NCBI GenBank assembly: GCA_900552545.1
Contig: USAL01000106.1
Span: forward strand, 1-6,411
Origin: an uncultured Sutterella sp.
GTDB taxonomy: Bacteria; Pseudomonadota; Gammaproteobacteria; Burkholderiales; Burkholderiaceae_F
Length of the DNA: 6,411 nt
Direction: 5' to 3'
The notes beneath the pieces are model-generated. The model was not told the origin of the DNA and ran no database searches. It was given only the letters and a program-made list of their open reading frames with translations. The translations under genes and the position numbers were made by a program. Below, piece after piece: positions 5,645-6,411 of this stretch; the first letter of the stretch is position 1; each line of letters opens with the position of its first letter.

Positions 5645-6411
5645 ATGGCATTTCGTATTGAGAAGGACTCCATGGGTGAGATTCAGGTCCCTGACGAGAA
5701 GTACTGGGGCGCCCAGACGGAGCGCAGCTACGAAAACTTCAAGATCGGCATTGAAAAGATGCCGATGGAGATCACCCGCGCGTTCGCAATGCTCAAGCGT
5801 GCCTGCGCTCTGGCCAACAAGAAGTTCGGCAAGCTCGATGATCGTCGCGTGAACGCCATCACGCAGGCCTGCGAGGAAATCCTCGCCGGCAAGTTGGACG
5901 GCAACTTCCCGCTCGCCATTTGGCAGACCGGTTCCGGCACGCAGTCCAACATGAACATGAACGAAGTGATTGCCAACCGTGCGACCGAAATCCTGGGCGG
6001 CAACTTCCGCGACAAGGCCAACACCCCCAAGGAAAACCTCGTTCACCCCAACGACCATGTGAACATGTCCCAGTCCTCGAACGACACGTTCCCGACGGCT
6101 CTGCACATCATGGCCGTGGTCGAAGTGACCAACTACCTGATGCCGCGCCTTGACGAGTTCCAGCAGTGCCTCGAAGCCAAGTCCGAGGAATTCAAGGGCA
6201 TCATCAAGAACGGCCGCACCCACCTGCAGGATGCCACGCCGCTTACGCTCGGCCAGGAATTCAGCGGCTACGCCGCCATGATCGCCCACAGCAAGAAGAA
6301 CATTCTCGCTGCTCTCGAAACGGTTCGCGAACTCGCCATCGGCGGCACGGCCGGCGGCACGGGCCTGAACTCGCCCAAGGGCTGGGGTCCTGAAATCGCC
6401 AAGACCCTGTG
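5645..6411 (+). CDS. fumC: Fumarate hydratase class II, N-terminal 255 residues (cut by window end)
   Basis: It catalyses reversible hydration of fumarate to malate in the cytoplasm; family members are oxygen-stable, iron-independent homotetramers. It begins MAFRIEKDSMGEIQVP with YWGAQTERS (20-28), then WQTGSGTQSNMN (93-104), which binds substrate, the HPND B-site loop (134-137), QSSNDTFPTALH (143-154), and GRTHLQDATPLT (190-201) with the catalytic-site His193, followed by GGTAGGTGLN (233-242). The GSGTQSNMN and HPNDHVN forms separate it from aspartate ammonia-lyase, which has GAGTSxNMN and NPNDHVN. Full length would be about 460 residues; the GSSxMPxKxN signature loop lies beyond the window. 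GAGGAAAG at 5631-5638 is a good ribosome binding site ending 6 bases before the ATG. It is divergent from the transporter gene. Fumarase next to malic enzyme points to malate/fumarate metabolism. Confidence 0.96.
   Translation, partial: MAFRIEKDSMGEIQVPDEKYWGAQTERSYENFKIGIEKMPMEITRAFAMLKRACALANKKFGKLDDRRVNAITQACEEILAGKLDGNFPLAIWQTGSGTQSNMNMNEVIANRATEILGGNFRDKANTPKENLVHPNDHVNMSQSSNDTFPTALHIMAVVEVTNYLMPRLDEFQQCLEAKSEEFKGIIKNGRTHLQDATPLTLGQEFSGYAAMIAHSKKNILAALETVRELAIGGTAGGTGLNSPKGWGPEIAKTL

Noticed and set aside
5618..6289. A 223-codon minus-strand frame antisense to fumC.
   Set aside because: Shadow of the fumC codon pattern; the plus strand encodes unmistakable fumarase motifs throughout.

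Overview
The window reads as ordinary chromosomal DNA from a proteobacterium, with GC-rich third codon positions and short intergenic regions ending in intrinsic terminators. The mix of a eukaryote-like ~550-residue malic enzyme, a YidE-like transporter and a class II fumarase suggests an anaerobic or facultative beta- or gammaproteobacterium living on C4-dicarboxylates. Something like Sutterellaceae is my guess from the overall protein character; nothing in the window proves it.

Layout. (1) Bases 2-1021, + strand: the C-terminal part of a UxaA/GarD-family (altronate/galactarate dehydratase-like) gene that enters from the left. Its frame is broken by one in-frame TAG at 80-82, while family motifs continue intact on both sides, so it looks like a recent pseudogene (or a sequence error). 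(2) Bases 1022-1274: a promoter with an extended -10 and a ~190-nt leader. (3) Bases 1275-2924, +: a complete malic enzyme, closed by a strong terminator at 2995-3032. (4) Bases 3033-3499: about 470 bases with no credible gene, relatively AT-rich at the left end, holding a promoter-like pair, an FNR-type box and two hairpins. (5) Bases 3596-5275, - strand: a complete YidE/AspT/YbjL-family membrane transporter with its own terminator at 3500-3538. It lies tail-to-tail with the malic enzyme. (6) Bases 5276-5644: a divergent promoter region. (7) Bases 5645-6411, +: the first 255 codons of fumarase class II (fumC), running off the right edge.

How the genes may work together: malic enzyme takes malate to pyruvate and CO2 with reduction of NAD(P); fumarase interconverts malate and fumarate. 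Side by side they fit malate dismutation, one branch oxidised to pyruvate and the other sent to fumarate as an electron sink. The transporter belongs to a family that includes aspartate:alanine exchangers, which would fit that theme, but this protein most resembles YidE, whose substrate is not established, so the link is inference. I found no CRISPR array, tRNA, rRNA, insertion sequence or clearly new system. The observations most worth a second look are the nonsense codon in the UxaA-like gene, the unexplained 3033-3499 gap with its FNR-like box, and the structured leaders of fumC, malic enzyme and the transporter.
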